Source of the DNA: Ptychodera flava
Lineage: Eukaryota > Hemichordata > Enteropneusta > Ptychoderidae
Length of the DNA: 64,000 nucleotides
Reading direction: 5' to 3'
Assembly (NCBI RefSeq): GCF_041260155.1
Contig: NC_091942.1
Location: 14,102,501-14,166,500 of the forward strand
A model generated the notes under the pieces. It was not told the DNA's origin and did not search any database. It saw only the letters and a list, made by a program, of their open reading frames with translations. This document shows positions 33,901 to 60,752 of the stretch, one piece after another (the stretch's first letter is position 1; each line of letters starts with the position of its first letter). Position numbers and translations under genes: made by a program.

Positions 33901-36900
33901 AGTAACGGATCGATAGTTTGCAGATGTCCTTAAACATGTGACATACCAGACAAGAGCTATAATCATCTCTTTTCCTAAACATGATATTTTTTCGTGATGT
34001 AGTAATGTCACTTGCAAGTTTGCGGAAGACACTTGTGGTAAGTATATTTCTAAAGTTCATACTTACAATCCTGACCCGTGAGATTGATGTACGGAATGTC
34101 CTGCATCTTCATTACAAAGATCCTGCAAATCATCAACAGTGGTATTCATGAAATGGTGGTTGAATCATGATCCTTGAATGCAAAACTGATTTGACGTACA
34201 CATGGAAAAATTTAGAGTACCACACATGAAGATTTTCACTTAAAACTTGTGACAAGATTTATAAGAAATCGTTTGTATGATTATCTTGAATAAAGCAGCT
34301 ATATCTAGTATAGCAGTTGTGCACACAATGCCCAATACACTGTTTGAAGGTTCATCATTGGAAACAAAGCCACTTACTTGTTCGTGAATGGGTGAAGCAG
34401 TGGGGAAGATGGAGGTATTCTGGATTTGACAGGATCTTGGAATGTTCCGATGTAATTTGCCATGGTAACAAAGCAGCTTCCTGTGATTAACGCATCATAC
34501 CCAGCCTCATGTAGCTGTTCCTTGCCACTGTTGTAATTCTGGCATTTGGATGACATTTCTATAGAATAAGATACCGGTATATGGACGAAATAATAATGAA
34601 AATTTGACTTTACTTTTCTCAATGTCTCTCGATATTGCTCATTAAATTCCCCAAAATTTGACACTCACTCATTCGCAAATGTGGTAGGTGTGGTGTTTTC
34701 ACAGTCTTGTCAGACATTAAATATCTTTACACTTGACATTTGTTCAAATACAAAGGTAAAAGAAAGTGGGCCTTTCAACTGGAGTAGTTTTTATCAAACT
34801 TTGTGCCTTCCTTCAAATACTCTTCTCCAAAAGACTCACCAGAGTGAAGATTTTACCAGAAATCAATGATGATCATATGGCATTTACTGGAACTGCAAAT
34901 GACTGTGTTACTTTGACAAACAAAGAAAACTACAGGTATACTGTGAAGGCACTCAGTGAAAGAAGCTTTCATAGATTCTGCAATAATAGACAGCGCCCTC
35001 TATCGTCACAATGACAAAAGGTATCTCATACACTGTAGATAGCGCCTAAAGTGCATGAGGTTTAGGTATTACAGAAACAAATATGCTAAAAATATTGTCC
35101 ATCTGCACGGACAATAGAATGAAAACTGGAGTATTATGTTTGCCAGTTAGCGTATGAGCCATTACGTATACTCACCAATGTTCGGTTTACTAAACGGCTT
35201 CCCTTCAAGTGTTTTATGCAAGTCTCCCAATGCAGTGTGGCAGATCAGCTCCTAAGTTTAAACAAAATGAAGTTTGTAAATTTATTTACAGGACACATTT
35301 TATATCCTCTAAAAATATCACTTTCTCACAATGTTGGACCTTTACCAACAGTAGCTTCTTAACATTACCTTTTCATGTACAATTCAAAAATTGTGAAACA
35401 AAAATGTTTACACGTCGTAACACTCATGTATCAACATGAACTCCTTATCCTTTTCATTTATGGTTTTTATCAGTAGTAATCATGTGACTGAAGTGATCTT
35501 CTTCCAACTTAGAGCACAGATAGCTGTGTGTTGATGACTACGCTTCCTCATGCATCTCTGTAGCAACAACGCATTGAGGATTTTTCTTAAGTGCCAATGG
35601 CATCTTTGCAAACAAAACACCTTCCCAATCTCTGCAGCGATAATCACATCCATCAAATGACATTGAACATGGATGATTGTAATATTCATCATCATTCTCT
35701 GACAGACAGCTTTTTACCTTGAATGGCTGGCTGCTGGCCATCAGTTTGGTATCCAACAGCTTTGGAAACACACATCTGACCATGGACTTGAAATCATCCA
35801 GGTCCTGTAAATGATGGCAACAAAGTCAAAGACTCTCACTGTAGAATAAAATACATCCACATGAGTTTTGAACTACAAAATTATTTGAGTAAATCCATGA
35901 TCACTTGTTTTGAGGTAAAATGCACCTCAGTCTAGAATGTCCAGTCAAGACAACGATGGCCAGGAGATCAAAGTGTGAAGTAAAGTCAGACATGTAATAT
36001 AGAAAATACACATAAAAGCACTGTTGAGAACTTCCATAGAAAGAAAGACTAACCGACAGAAGGATAGTTGGCGATAGACTTACAGATAAAGGTATTAATA
36101 CTTGCACCCCTCCCCTTATTCCAAGGGTAAGAAGCACAATGTTGCCATAGAACACAACAGTTTGTACAAAAATCAGGAGGCAAAAGGCTTAAAGGAGATG
36201 TTGCAAATGAGTATGTGGTAAAATACAAGGGAACTGATAACAGTGCTTGGAATATGATATTCAGTTACACACTCCACATAAGTTATTTTTTCTCTGGTAC
36301 CGGTACCAGATTTCGCACGTTGACCCCTGATTTTTCTTGGTTCCGAAGGGTTAAAGTTTTCTTATGGAAAGTTTGAGCAAAAGTTCAAGTCTTTCAGTTT
36401 CAAGGTGTGTACTACTTTAAACATTCAATGAAAATAGAAGTATTTTTTGGTTACAGTGTTACTGGACTGATCCAAGTAGCTCAAAAATTATGTTCCAAGA
36501 TCCTGTTAGTAACAGAAGATAAATTATTGAACTTTTACTTTCATACTACCCAATATTTCTTACACTCACCTCTGGTAGTGGATGACTAAACTGGTGAATA
36601 ATATGAAGAATGTCAAGCAACATGTTATGGCCGACCACCAGTTTACCACTCTCTGAAATCAGTCTGATGATTTTTGCAAAGCCAACAGCTTCATCTAATT
36701 CATCCTGTAAATAACATCAACCAGGAAGTAAAAATTGTGAGCTATAACATCACTGAATTTTAAACACAAATGGGAACACATCACATTGTGTACATGAAAA
36801 TTATGGTTACAATATTTTTGGCTTCTTGCTACAGATGGAACAATTAATTTTGTACACAATTTGAGAACTGTAGTAGCAGTTGTGTTGTCCCTAATGTGAC

Positions 36901-39900
36901 TTCCTTTATCAAACAAATGGATTTGGTGGTAAAATGTGACTAAAACCCTCATACAGCTTCCCGAAGAAAAACCTTATGCTGGAATCCTGAGGGCCAATGT
37001 ACTGTAGGAGTCAAACAGAACTCTTTCTGGCAATTTAAGTGAGAATTTTGAATAAAATCCTACAAAATTCCATTGTCTTGTAGAAATCCTATAGCAATAC
37101 TATTGGAAAGTTTGAGTCTCTTGTTCATCTGATCGTACTCCTATAAGTTATTTTTGTCAGAAAACTGTCCTCATCCGAAACAGTTGCATAGTTTAAGTAA
37201 TAACAGAATTTATCATTGGCTATACATCTTTTTTGTAAAGGATTAGAAAAGAGTCATATACTCTGGGATTAAGAGTAACATTTCCACAAAGAGTGCTGAC
37301 AGCATTGATGATGTATGAAGGTGAAAATTGTTTGAATGACCGGTGATTCGTGGAAACTTATTACCAACTTTATACTGTCCTTCTCAAAAACTCGCCGACA
37401 TAGCTTGAGTAACTCTGGCACTACATATCTCTCTACTCACAAAGTCTGCCTGTTTTCTCTCTTCCTCTTTCTTCTTCACATCATCTTCACTGACTTTTGT
37501 GATGACCATATACCTCTCTTTCTGTCAAGATGCAAAAATATTATCATGCAAAATGTTTATGATACTTGGTCCTGGATTCTGGGATATGGCAAAAAATAAC
37601 GAAGTATTCATGTATGTGAAGTAGGTGGACGTACAAAGATAAATCTGTCTACAGTCCATCTTGACTGTTGGGAGAATATAAATTGACAATGTTACCACGT
37701 TGAGACAAATTAGAAATCAATTTAAAAGTAAACTGAAGAAATGTTTTAAATTATAAATGATAAGAAGTCCTATCATTGATACTGAACTTACTTTTAGTCT
37801 TTTTCTGTTCAATAGGCAGAATGGTATTACTAGCACTGGTGTGTATTTATACAATTTGTGTGAATGAGAGAGAAAGTGAGACAGATACAAAGAGTCAGCC
37901 AGAGACATACAGACAGACAGACAGGAATGACAGAAAGAAAGGTAGAAATAGAGACAGAGACAGATAGACAACATGTCAGACAAATGCAAACAGAAAAAAG
38001 ATGGAAGTAGACTTGAGAAGGACAGACACAATGAAGTATTTGAAATATCAGCCATGTCATTGTACAATTACAGCACTGAACTCACCTTTTCACCAGTTCT
38101 TGTGTCGACAAAAATGCCAGTTGGAAATCTGGTGGGATACAAAAACAATAACAACATGTAAAATGTGATCATGTGTAGAATAGGATTGCCAGCAATGAGA
38201 AAGCAAATATGTACAGTTTGAGATATAGTGTAACACCAAGGTAACTATTTTTGGTAGATTTTATGCACAAATTTCTTTATTGAGCGTCGTCTGACAAAAG
38301 TTGTAACTGGGAAGTTAACTTCACTGCAGCTGTATATGAACCTTACTTAGATTTTACTGTCTGGTAAATCAGTTTTCTCAGGAATCTGGGGAAAAAAGGG
38401 AAACATACCACCACATTAAGACATGACATTAAACCATCATTGAAACAGGTGCAAGGGTTAGTGATCATATCATCATTTTCCTAAGGATCAAGACTGGCCA
38501 CCATACGAACTTTAACAAAGTTTTACATTTTTCATCGCCAGCTACCAATATCATGGGGATATCTATACTGAATGCTGAAGCAACATGAATAGATAAAACA
38601 AAAAGACTTGATTTACAATCAGTCACACTGTAGATTGCTTTCATGGCTGTTCAATCTTACTATCAGTCTGCAAGGTACTCTAAGTACAGCTTGAAGATGC
38701 ATGGATTAATTAGAAGTCTAAGCTGACGCCAATTTCTTAATTAAAAGTGCTTTCAAGGAGACAAAGAATTCATTGTCAACAAATGCCGATTAGTACGAAA
38801 ATTTATGTAAATTATTCACCTTCACTTAATTCTTTTCAATGTGAAAAACATTACACATCCACACTCATATCTGTACCACAGTCCACAGAAAGATTTATCC
38901 GTGATCCCGATCACAGTATACATTACAGAGAAAATTTACTAATAATACTTGACAGGGATGTCTGAATAATTTGCAAAGCAGAATTTCACTGAATAATCAT
39001 TTCATTCTTCGTTAAATGTCTTGACTGATACTTGTACTTACGCATTACATGGCTCTAGCTGCAAAGTTTCTCTTTCATTGTCTTTCAAGAAATCTTCAAT
39101 CTTTTGGCTGTGTATGAAAAATTAATTTTGAGTTTTGTTAGTTCTGCTTTGAAATGGAAAATTCAACTAATGACAAGGTAGCCATCAAGAAATCAATGTA
39201 AACCCAAAAACATAAAGCTGCGATAAATATGCACTTATATTATTGGGTATAGACGTAAAACCTAATTTTCATATCCTTTGTATCTGACTTTACTATTGTA
39301 CTTACTTTTAAAGGGTAAAATATCATGAAATAAATTTGTTTAGACCACAGTCCACTGTGATGGAGGGTCTGTCTTTGGACAAAATGCAGAGTCATTGATG
39401 TAAAACTTTAAAACGTATTCAAATCCTGCCGAACGAAAAGGGAAACTTTTGCTCACAAAATTCATGCTTGTCTTTTAGGCCAATAAGAACTTGTTTTGAC
39501 ACATGCTAATCTCTTGTGAGGGTCAAACAAATGGTGAACTTGTTCATGATAATATTATTCTACACAGACAGTTGTTTGAGATTTTCAGGGTGTATGTAGT
39601 CATTTCATTTATTTTGGCATCATATGGTTATTGAAGTTTGATGTTACAATTTCTACATTAGAAGGAGACGCATCACAGTCTTGTAAGTCTAGAATGAAAG
39701 GATGAGAAAAGGTATCTTTGGGTCAGTAGAAATTACAAAATTCTTGATTTCCACTAAATACCACGAAAATGGTGGTCTGACGTAAATTAATCATTGCTTG
39801 CCAAACACATTCAATATTGACACTACAGATGCAGTTATCTCCCCTACATATCCCTTTTCTGTTGCGCTCAGTGTAGACAAGAAGGTCAAAGGTCATCACC

Positions 39901-42900
39901 TGATATTGTCTATGAAATTCTTCTGATCTTCGGGGATAGCAATCATTGTTGGTCTTGGAGTTGGCGAGATGATGGAAGGACTTGCCAGGTGCGTGTTGGA
40001 GTCATCATCAGCCATACTGTGTTTCTGGTGCAGTAACTCACGCATGTTCTGTTCATCATGGGGTGCCAAGTATGGAATGCCTACAAACAGAATGCAAGAC
40101 AATGACCATTTTTTAAAATTTCCAAATATTTTACAAAACACAGTTCACTGAAGTTTCTCTCTCAGGCTATTAAAATAATTCTGAACTTTATTACAGAATC
40201 ATTTTCAGTGACTGTGTTTACATGTGGCTTTTAAGAATCACATCTGCTTTGGAAGAAAAGTAGTGAACTTGTACATGTGAAATCATTATCAAATGCCAGA
40301 AGTGAAATATCTAAGTTTGCAGGGGTGTTTAGGATACAAATGATTTGATTTGAAACACTATGAATTCAGATAAGTCCATGTCTTATCTTGTCTCTGAAAA
40401 AAGTGAAAAATTTCTTGAAGCTGTTATTACAAATAGTATCAGCTGATACATCAAAGACAGCATTGTGTATTTCATTCACAACGGAGTGTCTGCAATTCTC
40501 TAATCAGTTGGTGACCCTATGAATACTTTTACATATACTATGCCACTTTAGACCAAGCGATCCTTTCTAGAGTACAAAGATCATATATTGACAAAACCCA
40601 AAAATGATATTTTCTATACATCTGAGTTTTTAGCCAAGAATTCAGCTTTTTATATCATGTGCAGATGTTCACCTTTCATATTCTTCGTATTCTGTAATGC
40701 CCTTTTCTCTAAAAGTTTTGTGTTGTAAAAGTTTTGTGTTGTATTTGAACAAGAAATATCAAAAGTCCTCACCTTCTTTGAAAAGCTTGTTGAAATCAAA
40801 TCCATGGGAGATCAAGAAATCTAAACTAGAACTCTTCAGGGGAAATGAAAAGATTTGGTTATGTTAAGTGTTGATTTTTGTTTTGTGTGTGTACAGAATT
40901 AAGAAAAGTTCAAGCTACACAGGGAGGAGTGATATAATCCTTAATTCACTGATTCACGGATGCCAACCCTACATTCAAACATTCACTGATTACATGTTTG
41001 GAAGCTGAAATACACTTACATGACTTCATATTACATTTCAACACTGGACAGCTTGGATGTTATATGGCTTTTTTCAAAACCAGGAGGTGATTGAAATCAA
41101 TAGATTTCTGACCTATGAACAGGGAACACCCTTGGCCTCTGTTTCAAAATCTACACAATTACAGTGCCTATATACACGATGATTTACTTTACAGCCCAGT
41201 ATGCTGGGTACTGATCTCAGTGGAGGATCATGCCAGGCTCACACAACTCAGTTTTGCACTACCTTTATAGTTTATGAGTATTCACGACTACATCATCCAC
41301 CATGTTTAACATTCAAAAGTATGAGTACCTGGGTTAAAACAGAAACTGAACCAGTACCAGGGCACTTCCGGAATCAACAAGACTATTTGATTTGCATAGG
41401 GATTGATCCATACGACAGTTGCTTACACTCTTACTAGGTCTCTCCTTAAGCCATATATGATTCACATCATGCAGTCTTGGGACAAGAATATGTAAGTTAT
41501 TTACTTAGTGATTGTACCTTTACTTACCTGACAAAGAAACCTCTTGTCTGGTGCATGTCTGTTCAGTGGCGTAGGGAATATATAGAAGTTGAACGGATGT
41601 GCAATGTATCTAGAACAAAGACCACCAATGCAATATGTAATTTATTGCTGTCCTACGTGTAATTTCTCATCAAAGGTTGGAGGTTGTAATGATATTCTTA
41701 ACTGCGAAATTCTATTCATTGCATTTGACAGTTTATGATCAAATTGTGGAAATAAATGTGTACGATATGTATTTACAATACGTCAAGGCAATGTGAATCT
41801 ATTTTATGGCAATATTTAGCTTTGCTTAGCAATGAAAATTTCAATCTTGATCCAAATCATTTGCCTTGGGGATATCAACCCATTGAAGGTTAAAAAACTT
41901 TTTTCTTTCTTCTTTAAGATTTGCTCATCTTGCTCAATCCCTTCCCCAAAACCGACCTTTGCCTATTCAATAATGATCTTTCAAAATCCAAGTGTCCTTT
42001 GGGGTTCTACTTTTGTGTGGCATCTCTTTGATTTCATAAACTATCATAAGACTGCTGTTTAGCAAGGCATCAACTGGCAACCAAGAAAAGTAACCAAAGC
42101 TTGACATTTTAATTTCCCATGAACTTGGAAATCAAATTACCTAAAACAATTAGTTTGACTCTTTCATCCGTATTTCCCCAATATAGGTCCAACTTGGCCT
42201 TTGGAAAGAATGGGATTGGCACAAAGCATGATGGTAAAAGGGGTGATAACACTTGAACCAAACACGAATGGCAGAAACTTTTTGACTGACACGTCAATTG
42301 GTTAATTTTTCTTCTTCTAGTCTATCCCTGCTTCTAAGTGTCTGGTTCAGATCAGATTGGACCACTGAGCATGGTAGTCTGTGCAGTATGAAAGTTGGGG
42401 GAGGGGTGATATAGGTTACACCTGCACTAGGATGTCTTGTCATTACTCACCTGGACTTCTCACTCTCATAAGTAAATACACACAGACCAAACTGAATTAG
42501 GAGAAAGTCAAGAGAACCCTGGAATGGAAAACAAGTATTTGAATAGTGGATTGACATCATGACACTTCAAAAGGGGAAAGCTGTCAAGTTCATACTGATC
42601 TCATCCTAGGGTTCATATGTTTTTTGAATTCGTTCTTTAGCATGAACCAGATAATGTCAGGGGATTATTGCATTGAAACTGTATGTAAAATTATAAAACA
42701 AGCTTTGAAAGTGGTGGAATACGCCTCCGGGGTAGATATTTGCACTCTGAAATTTTTACAACCCTTTTCTGATCTACCACTTATGGGCAGCTCATTTTAA
42801 AGTTCTTGCAGTGAGGAAATTTTCACCGTCTTAGTTTTTCAAAAGTAAAAATTTTATTTTTCCCCATAGAGTTAACAGGGATGGCAGCCATTTTTTATCA

Positions 42901-44691
42901 GTATATGTTAGGTAATTTCTTTCTCTCTAATACCAAACTTTGCATGGTGACCCCTGATTTGTATTCTTGATTTGGTAAAAGAATAGTTGAAACATTCATT
43001 GAGGAAAGTTTGAACAAAAGTTTAAGTCTTTCATTTTTGACATGCATACTACCTTACACCCTGATCTTCAAGGTCAGACCATCATCCAAACCTGCTTGAA
43101 TCAACGACTCATCACCCTTGCACTGATAATACATATACAGAAATACTAGTACCTTCAGCAGTTTGCCATAGCGTTCTTGAGGAGTGTCAAAAGCATGCAG
43201 GTTGATTGCAGTGTTTAATCCAGTGAACTCTCCATCAATGGCAAGGAATGACGATTCTTTAATCAGGGAAGTGACCATCTGGAGACATTCTTTGAAGTCT
43301 GGAGAAGAAAGAAAGTAGAAATATGAAGATCAAGTGGTCATTTGGACTTAATTTGACTCAACTTTTGCCATACTGGTGCAACACCTCTACTTTTCACGTA
43401 ATGTTGGATTCCACATTCTTTAGTGTTTTTTCCAGTAGTAACCTTGATAAGTTTAGAATGGATACTGTAAAAACCATCTATGTAAGCAATATTAATTTTT
43501 GCTGAAAGATTTAACAAGGCAATTGCTAGGCACGGTGAATACCAACTGGCCATTTTTTGATATACTTGTCACACATATATTTATTATATATATAATGTGT
43601 GTCATCTAACTGATTTTATAAATTGCCTTGGTATTACAAATTGATGGTCATCTACTACATCACATCATTACTGGCCCATGTACTGATAGGGCAATCTCAC
43701 TTTTTAATTATATGAGGTTTGCTGAGTTTTGATTCTTTTCATTTACTGGTTCTCAATGATAACTTTTCTTTTCCTCTACATCATTAACTTTTTCCCTGCA
43801 TCTGGCGTATGCAGTACAAGTATAATGAGGAGTAGCAGTAAATTGTATGATTGCACATGGACATGCAGGTAATAGAGGTGCATTTGGCTTGCAACTCTTG
43901 TCAGTGTAATCCTGTGGGAACTGAACTTCTATAGTCCTATTCTTGCAACTACTAAAACCCTTTTAATTCAGACCAATTCAGATAAAATTATGCAAACTGC
44001 AGGTTTACAGATTTAGATTTCAATGGACAGTTTTGAAGTTTTCTACATGTCAAATGTCACGTCTTCATGTAAAAAACTTTTGATTTTCTTTACTAAACTT
44101 ATCTTCCATTGGTAGAGTCACAGTCACTCAACTCTGTGGTCCTGTGTGGAGTGACCATGGTAGAATGCAAAAAATATTTTATCAACCATTCTAACCCGCA
44201 GTGAATTTGCTGTAAAAAGGGCATTTTCGACTATTCAATTTTTACATCAATATTTCTTATAAAGGAAATATTGATTTTTTCACTTTTTTGTCAAGTATTA
44301 TGCAACTGAAAGTAGAGGGCACTGCTTCTGTGAATAAAGTAAGAACAGTGGCCATGTTCTAGTATTATCATAACAATAAAAAAATTCAGTAGTATGCACA
44401 GAAACTGATGATTTTGAAAATACCGGATTAAAATCGATATAAGTTGAAGTTTTGGACGTACATTTATATGTTAATCATTAAAAGAACGACATCTATCACA
44501 TTTTGATCATGTGCTCATCAGTGAGTACACTCATATCAACTTTCGTTCGACAAGCGATGAAGTGTCAACATTCTTGCGAAATACGCGGCTTCGTGAGGTC
44601 AATACAGTATTGCAGAAGTGTGTTCAAAGAAGTGCATGTGGGCAAATGAGCTTTAGAATCACCGGTACTCACTTGAGCGAGTGACATCCAT
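30938..44691 (-). CDS. PARN: PARN, poly(A)-specific ribonuclease (complete, 19 coding exons)
   Basis: The gene encodes a DEDD-type 3'-5' exoribonuclease that removes poly(A) tails and trims 3' ends of small non-coding RNAs, in nucleus and cytoplasm. Nineteen exons with GT-AG borders join in a continuous frame of 1827 nt (608 aa; human PARN is 639 aa). Visible landmarks are D28 and E30 (FLAIDGEF), D293 (GHNMLLDI), H378 and D383 ([10 protein letters not shown]), which match the human catalytic D28, E30, D292, H377 and D382. An R3H-like segment spans about 186-240 (RKLIYQT). An RRM spans about 441-520, with W476 in the WIDDTSA motif at the place of the cap-binding human W475. The C-terminal tail is basic and acidic and ends EEPATW, like human VPDTW. 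The start has a good Kozak context (A at -3, G at +4). Introns hold mainly small repeats. No polyadenylation site is certain: minus-strand AATAAA occurs at 30,120-30,125 and 29,447-29,452. Identity is very sure. Confidence 0.97.
31472..31599 (-). CDS. PARN: PARN exon 18, C-terminal tail
   Basis: Residues 549-591 plus one base. It encodes [16 protein letters not shown] and then an acidic and Lys-rich stretch ([12 protein letters not shown]). There is little similarity to human beyond composition, but the frame and both splice phases fit. Acceptor AAAAAG|TG is weak. Donor AAAG|GTAAGG. Confidence 0.82.
32029..32191 (-). CDS. PARN: PARN exon 17, RRM end and basic linker
   Basis: Residues 495-548 plus two bases. 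It encodes [20 protein letters not shown], against human ESYRIQTYAEYM, then a Lys/Arg-rich stretch ([13 protein letters not shown]) that may act as a nuclear signal. Acceptor GCTAG|TT, donor TCAA|GTAAGA. Confidence 0.9.
32543..33222. mobile_element. 680-bp foldback element in PARN intron 16
   Basis: Two inverted arms of about 288 bp (32,543-32,829 and 32,933-33,222) with few mismatches flank a loop of about 100 bp. The ends are GGTAGCTAAATACC and its complement. The 8-bp direct repeat TTAAGCAG flanks the element (32,535-32,542 and 33,223-33,230), which marks transposition. An 8-bp duplication is typical of hAT or P-type elements. There is no coding capacity. Each arm has a CACGTGAC E-box and an ATTTGCAT-like octamer. 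Confidence 0.88.
33506..33667 (-). CDS. PARN: PARN exon 16, RRM domain
   Basis: Residues 441-494 plus one base. It encodes [20 protein letters not shown] and then [14 protein letters not shown]476 sits at the place of human W475, which stacks on the mRNA cap. Acceptor TTTCAG|TG, donor ACTG|GTAAGA. Confidence 0.96.
34067..34122 (-). CDS. PARN: PARN exon 15
   Basis: Residues 422-440 plus one base. It encodes [17 protein letters not shown], against human FLMRVMDIPYLNLEGPD. Acceptor TGCAG|GA, donor GATT|GTAAGT. Confidence 0.92.
34378..34558 (-). CDS. PARN: PARN exon 14, catalytic motif III
   Basis: Residues 362-421 plus two bases. It encodes [20 protein letters not shown], with catalytic H378 and D383, then MANYIGTF and the end of the nuclease domain (LLHPFTN). 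Acceptor CTATAG|AA, donor ACAA|GTAAGT. Confidence 0.96.
35176..35251 (-). CDS. PARN: PARN exon 13
   Basis: Residues 337-361 plus one base. It encodes [18 protein letters not shown], against human LAELEKRLKETPFNPPKV. Acceptor ACTTAG|GA, donor ATTG|GTGAGT. Confidence 0.88.
35718..35804 (-). CDS. PARN: PARN exon 12
   Basis: Residues 308-336. It encodes [19 protein letters not shown], against human [19 protein letters not shown], the longest near-identical run in the gene. Acceptor TTACAG|GA, donor CAAG|GTAAAA. Confidence 0.96.
35908..36420 (+). repeat. TTAA-ended small element, copy in PARN intron 11
   Basis: Left end GAGGTAAAATGCACCTCAG. The right part has GACCCCTGATTTTTCTTGG and ends GTGTACTACTTTAA, the inverse of TTAAAGTAGTACAC. 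The middle does not match the shorter copies well. Confidence 0.5.
36570..36704 (-). CDS. PARN: PARN exon 11, catalytic motif II
   Basis: Residues 263-307. It encodes [20 protein letters not shown] followed by HNMLLDI, with catalytic D293, against human SGKLVIGHNMLLDV. Acceptor TTACAG|GA, donor AGAG|GTGAGT. Confidence 0.96.
37441..37521 (-). CDS. PARN: PARN exon 10
   Basis: Residues 236-262. It encodes [18 protein letters not shown] and then a Glu/Arg-rich stretch, against human KERYIVISKVDEEERKRRE. Acceptor GACAG|AA, donor CTTT|GTGAGT. Confidence 0.92.
38086..38128 (-). CDS. PARN: PARN exon 9 (end of R3H region)
   Basis: Residues 221-235. It encodes [14 protein letters not shown], against human YPKGIHVETLETEK. 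Acceptor ACCAG|AT, donor AAAG|GTGAGT. Confidence 0.9.
38347..38385 (-). CDS. PARN: PARN exon 8 (39-nt R3H exon)
   Basis: Residues 208-220 plus two bases. It encodes [12 protein letters not shown], against human FQRKLIYQTLSW, which identifies this very short exon. Acceptor CCCCAG|AT, donor CTAA|GTAAGG. Confidence 0.9.
   Translation of the reverse strand: MPEKTDLPDSKI
39042..39107 (-). CDS. PARN: PARN exon 7 (start of R3H region)
   Basis: Residues 186-207 plus two bases. It encodes [10 protein letters not shown] and LQLEPCN, against human EKIEDLLQSE and LDLEPCT. Acceptor ACACAG|CC, donor ATGC|GTAAGT. Confidence 0.9.
39900..40080 (-). CDS. PARN: PARN exon 6
   Basis: Residues 126-185 plus two bases. 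It encodes [17 protein letters not shown] at the start and [12 protein letters not shown] at the end, against human GIPYLN and IPEDQKKFID. Acceptor TTGTAG|GC, donor TCAG|GTGATG. The middle is a low-complexity linker rich in Ser, Pro and Thr. Confidence 0.95.
40773..40833 (-). CDS. PARN: PARN exon 5
   Basis: Residues 106-125 plus one base. It encodes [20 protein letters not shown], against human SSSIDFLASQGFDFNKVF. The acceptor is an AAG rather than the usual CAG (CTGAAG|AGTTC). Donor AAG|GTGAGG. Confidence 0.92.
41528..41609 (-). CDS. PARN: PARN exon 4
   Basis: Residues 78-105. It encodes [17 protein letters not shown] and then FLCQ, against human SFNFYVFPKPFNR and FVCQ. Acceptor TTCTAG|AT, donor TCAG|GTAAGT. 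Confidence 0.94.
42451..42518 (-). CDS. PARN: PARN exon 3
   Basis: Residues 56-77 plus two bases. It encodes [18 protein letters not shown], against human MDFLLFQFGLCTFKYD. Acceptor TTCCAG|GG, donor CCAG|GTGAGT. Confidence 0.93.
42712..43056 (+). repeat. TTAA-ended small element, copy in PARN intron 2
   Basis: 345 bp, the same length as the copy at 30,046. It has GGATGGCAGCCATTTTTTAT, GGTGACCCCTGATTTGTATT and the end TGCATACTACCTTA. It sits about 100 bp past the donor of PARN exon 2. Confidence 0.6.
43153..43298 (-). CDS. PARN: PARN exon 2, first catalytic motif
   Basis: Residues 7-55. The acceptor is CTCCAG|AC and the donor is CTGAAG|GTACTA. It contains FLAIDGEF with catalytic D28 and E30 (DEDD motif I), then [11 protein letters not shown], matching human FDTPEERYQKL. 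Confidence 0.96.
44673..44691 (-). CDS. PARN: PARN coding exon 1 (start codon)
   Basis: Encodes MDVTRS plus the first base of N7. It corresponds to the human start MEIIRSN. The donor is TCAA|GTGAGT. The ATG has A at -3 and G at +4. The 5'UTR must lie at higher coordinates but its extent is not visible. Confidence 0.9.
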
Positions 44692-45044
44692 ATTACTGTA
44701 CACTGTCGCTTTACAATATATATTGCTATTATCGATGCCTCTTCTGTCGAGCAATTCGATTGTTGGTGTACTAACTCCAACACAGTGGACCCCAGATTTC
44801 AGTGCTGAACGTGGTGGTTGGAATATTTCTCCGCAGTGACCACATAGACCGTTGCACAGACAGACACCAAAGGATAGGTGAATTGGAAATATTCCGACAT
44901 TCGGGGACTTTCACGCCTGCACTCGATGCATACTCGCTCGGCAAGTTTTGGAAATTCGGCATGCATGCGTGAACCGGAAGTAATAATTTTCGGTTAACTT
45001 AGGGAGTAACTTAAACTCATTTCCGTTGGCTTGGGTATCCAAAC
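44692..45044. promoter_or_regulatory. Shared bidirectional promoter of PARN and BFAR
   Basis: Only 353 bp separate the PARN start codon (minus strand) from the predicted BFAR start codon (plus strand), so both 5'UTRs and promoters must lie here unless undetected 5' exons exist. The stretch has no TATA box at a useful place. It contains an ETS/GABP-type site at 44,973-44,981 and a GCATGCATGCG stretch near 44,960. CpG is more frequent here and up to about 45,300 than in the flanking introns, as expected for an active housekeeping promoter. Confidence 0.75.
44973..44981 (+). promoter_or_regulatory. ETS/GABP-type site ACCGGAAGT
   Basis: This is an exact match to the core ETS motif CCGGAAGT. Such sites are common in bidirectional housekeeping promoters. 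It lies about 70 bp upstream of the BFAR start codon and 280 bp upstream of the PARN start codon. Function is inferred from position. Confidence 0.5.
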
Positions 45045-60245
<15,201 letters not shown>

Positions 60246-60508
60246 GTAGGTTGCTTAACATTTCTCAGTCGAGAATTCTATACTATAAAGCTGTCCTGAA
60301 AATATTAACAAGATTGTTTCTGCTGATGCACACACTCTGTGACCACAGGGATGTTACACTCCTCTCCATGGTGTGTGACTGTTCAGAGGTAGCATGACAT
60401 CCTGACTCAGTGCTTTCCCATTATTTCCCAGTGATGCCACTGAAAAAGTGTGTAGTGTGCTTTCAAAGTTTTGTTAGTAAATGGGCTAGAACCCTTACAT
60501 TGTGAGAC

Positions 60509-60593
60509 AGAGGTACTCTTCCACTGTTTTTGATGTGGTACTCTTCCATTGTTTTTGATGTGGTACTCTTCCATTGTTTTTGATGTGGTACAT
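60509..60593 (+). repeat. 26-bp tandem repeat, three units
   Basis: GGTACTCTTCCATTGTTTTT followed by GATGT, repeated three times with one C/T difference in the first unit. Confidence 0.9.
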
Positions 60594-60752
60594 GGACACA
60601 TACAGGGAGATTGGGCTATAAAAAGGGTCATTGTAGATACTGTAGTATAACAAAGTAGTAGTTTTGCATTGAATGCAAATTGGAGTGTCTCAATTTAAAA
60701 TATGCAGTTGCCTGTGCATAAAGTGTTCCCATCCCAAAAACCAAGATTAGTT

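Noticed and set aside
44771..44962. 63-codon minus-strand open frame upstream of PARN exon 1
   Set aside because: It lies in the probable PARN 5'UTR/promoter and is out of frame with the well-supported PARN start. No similarity recognised.
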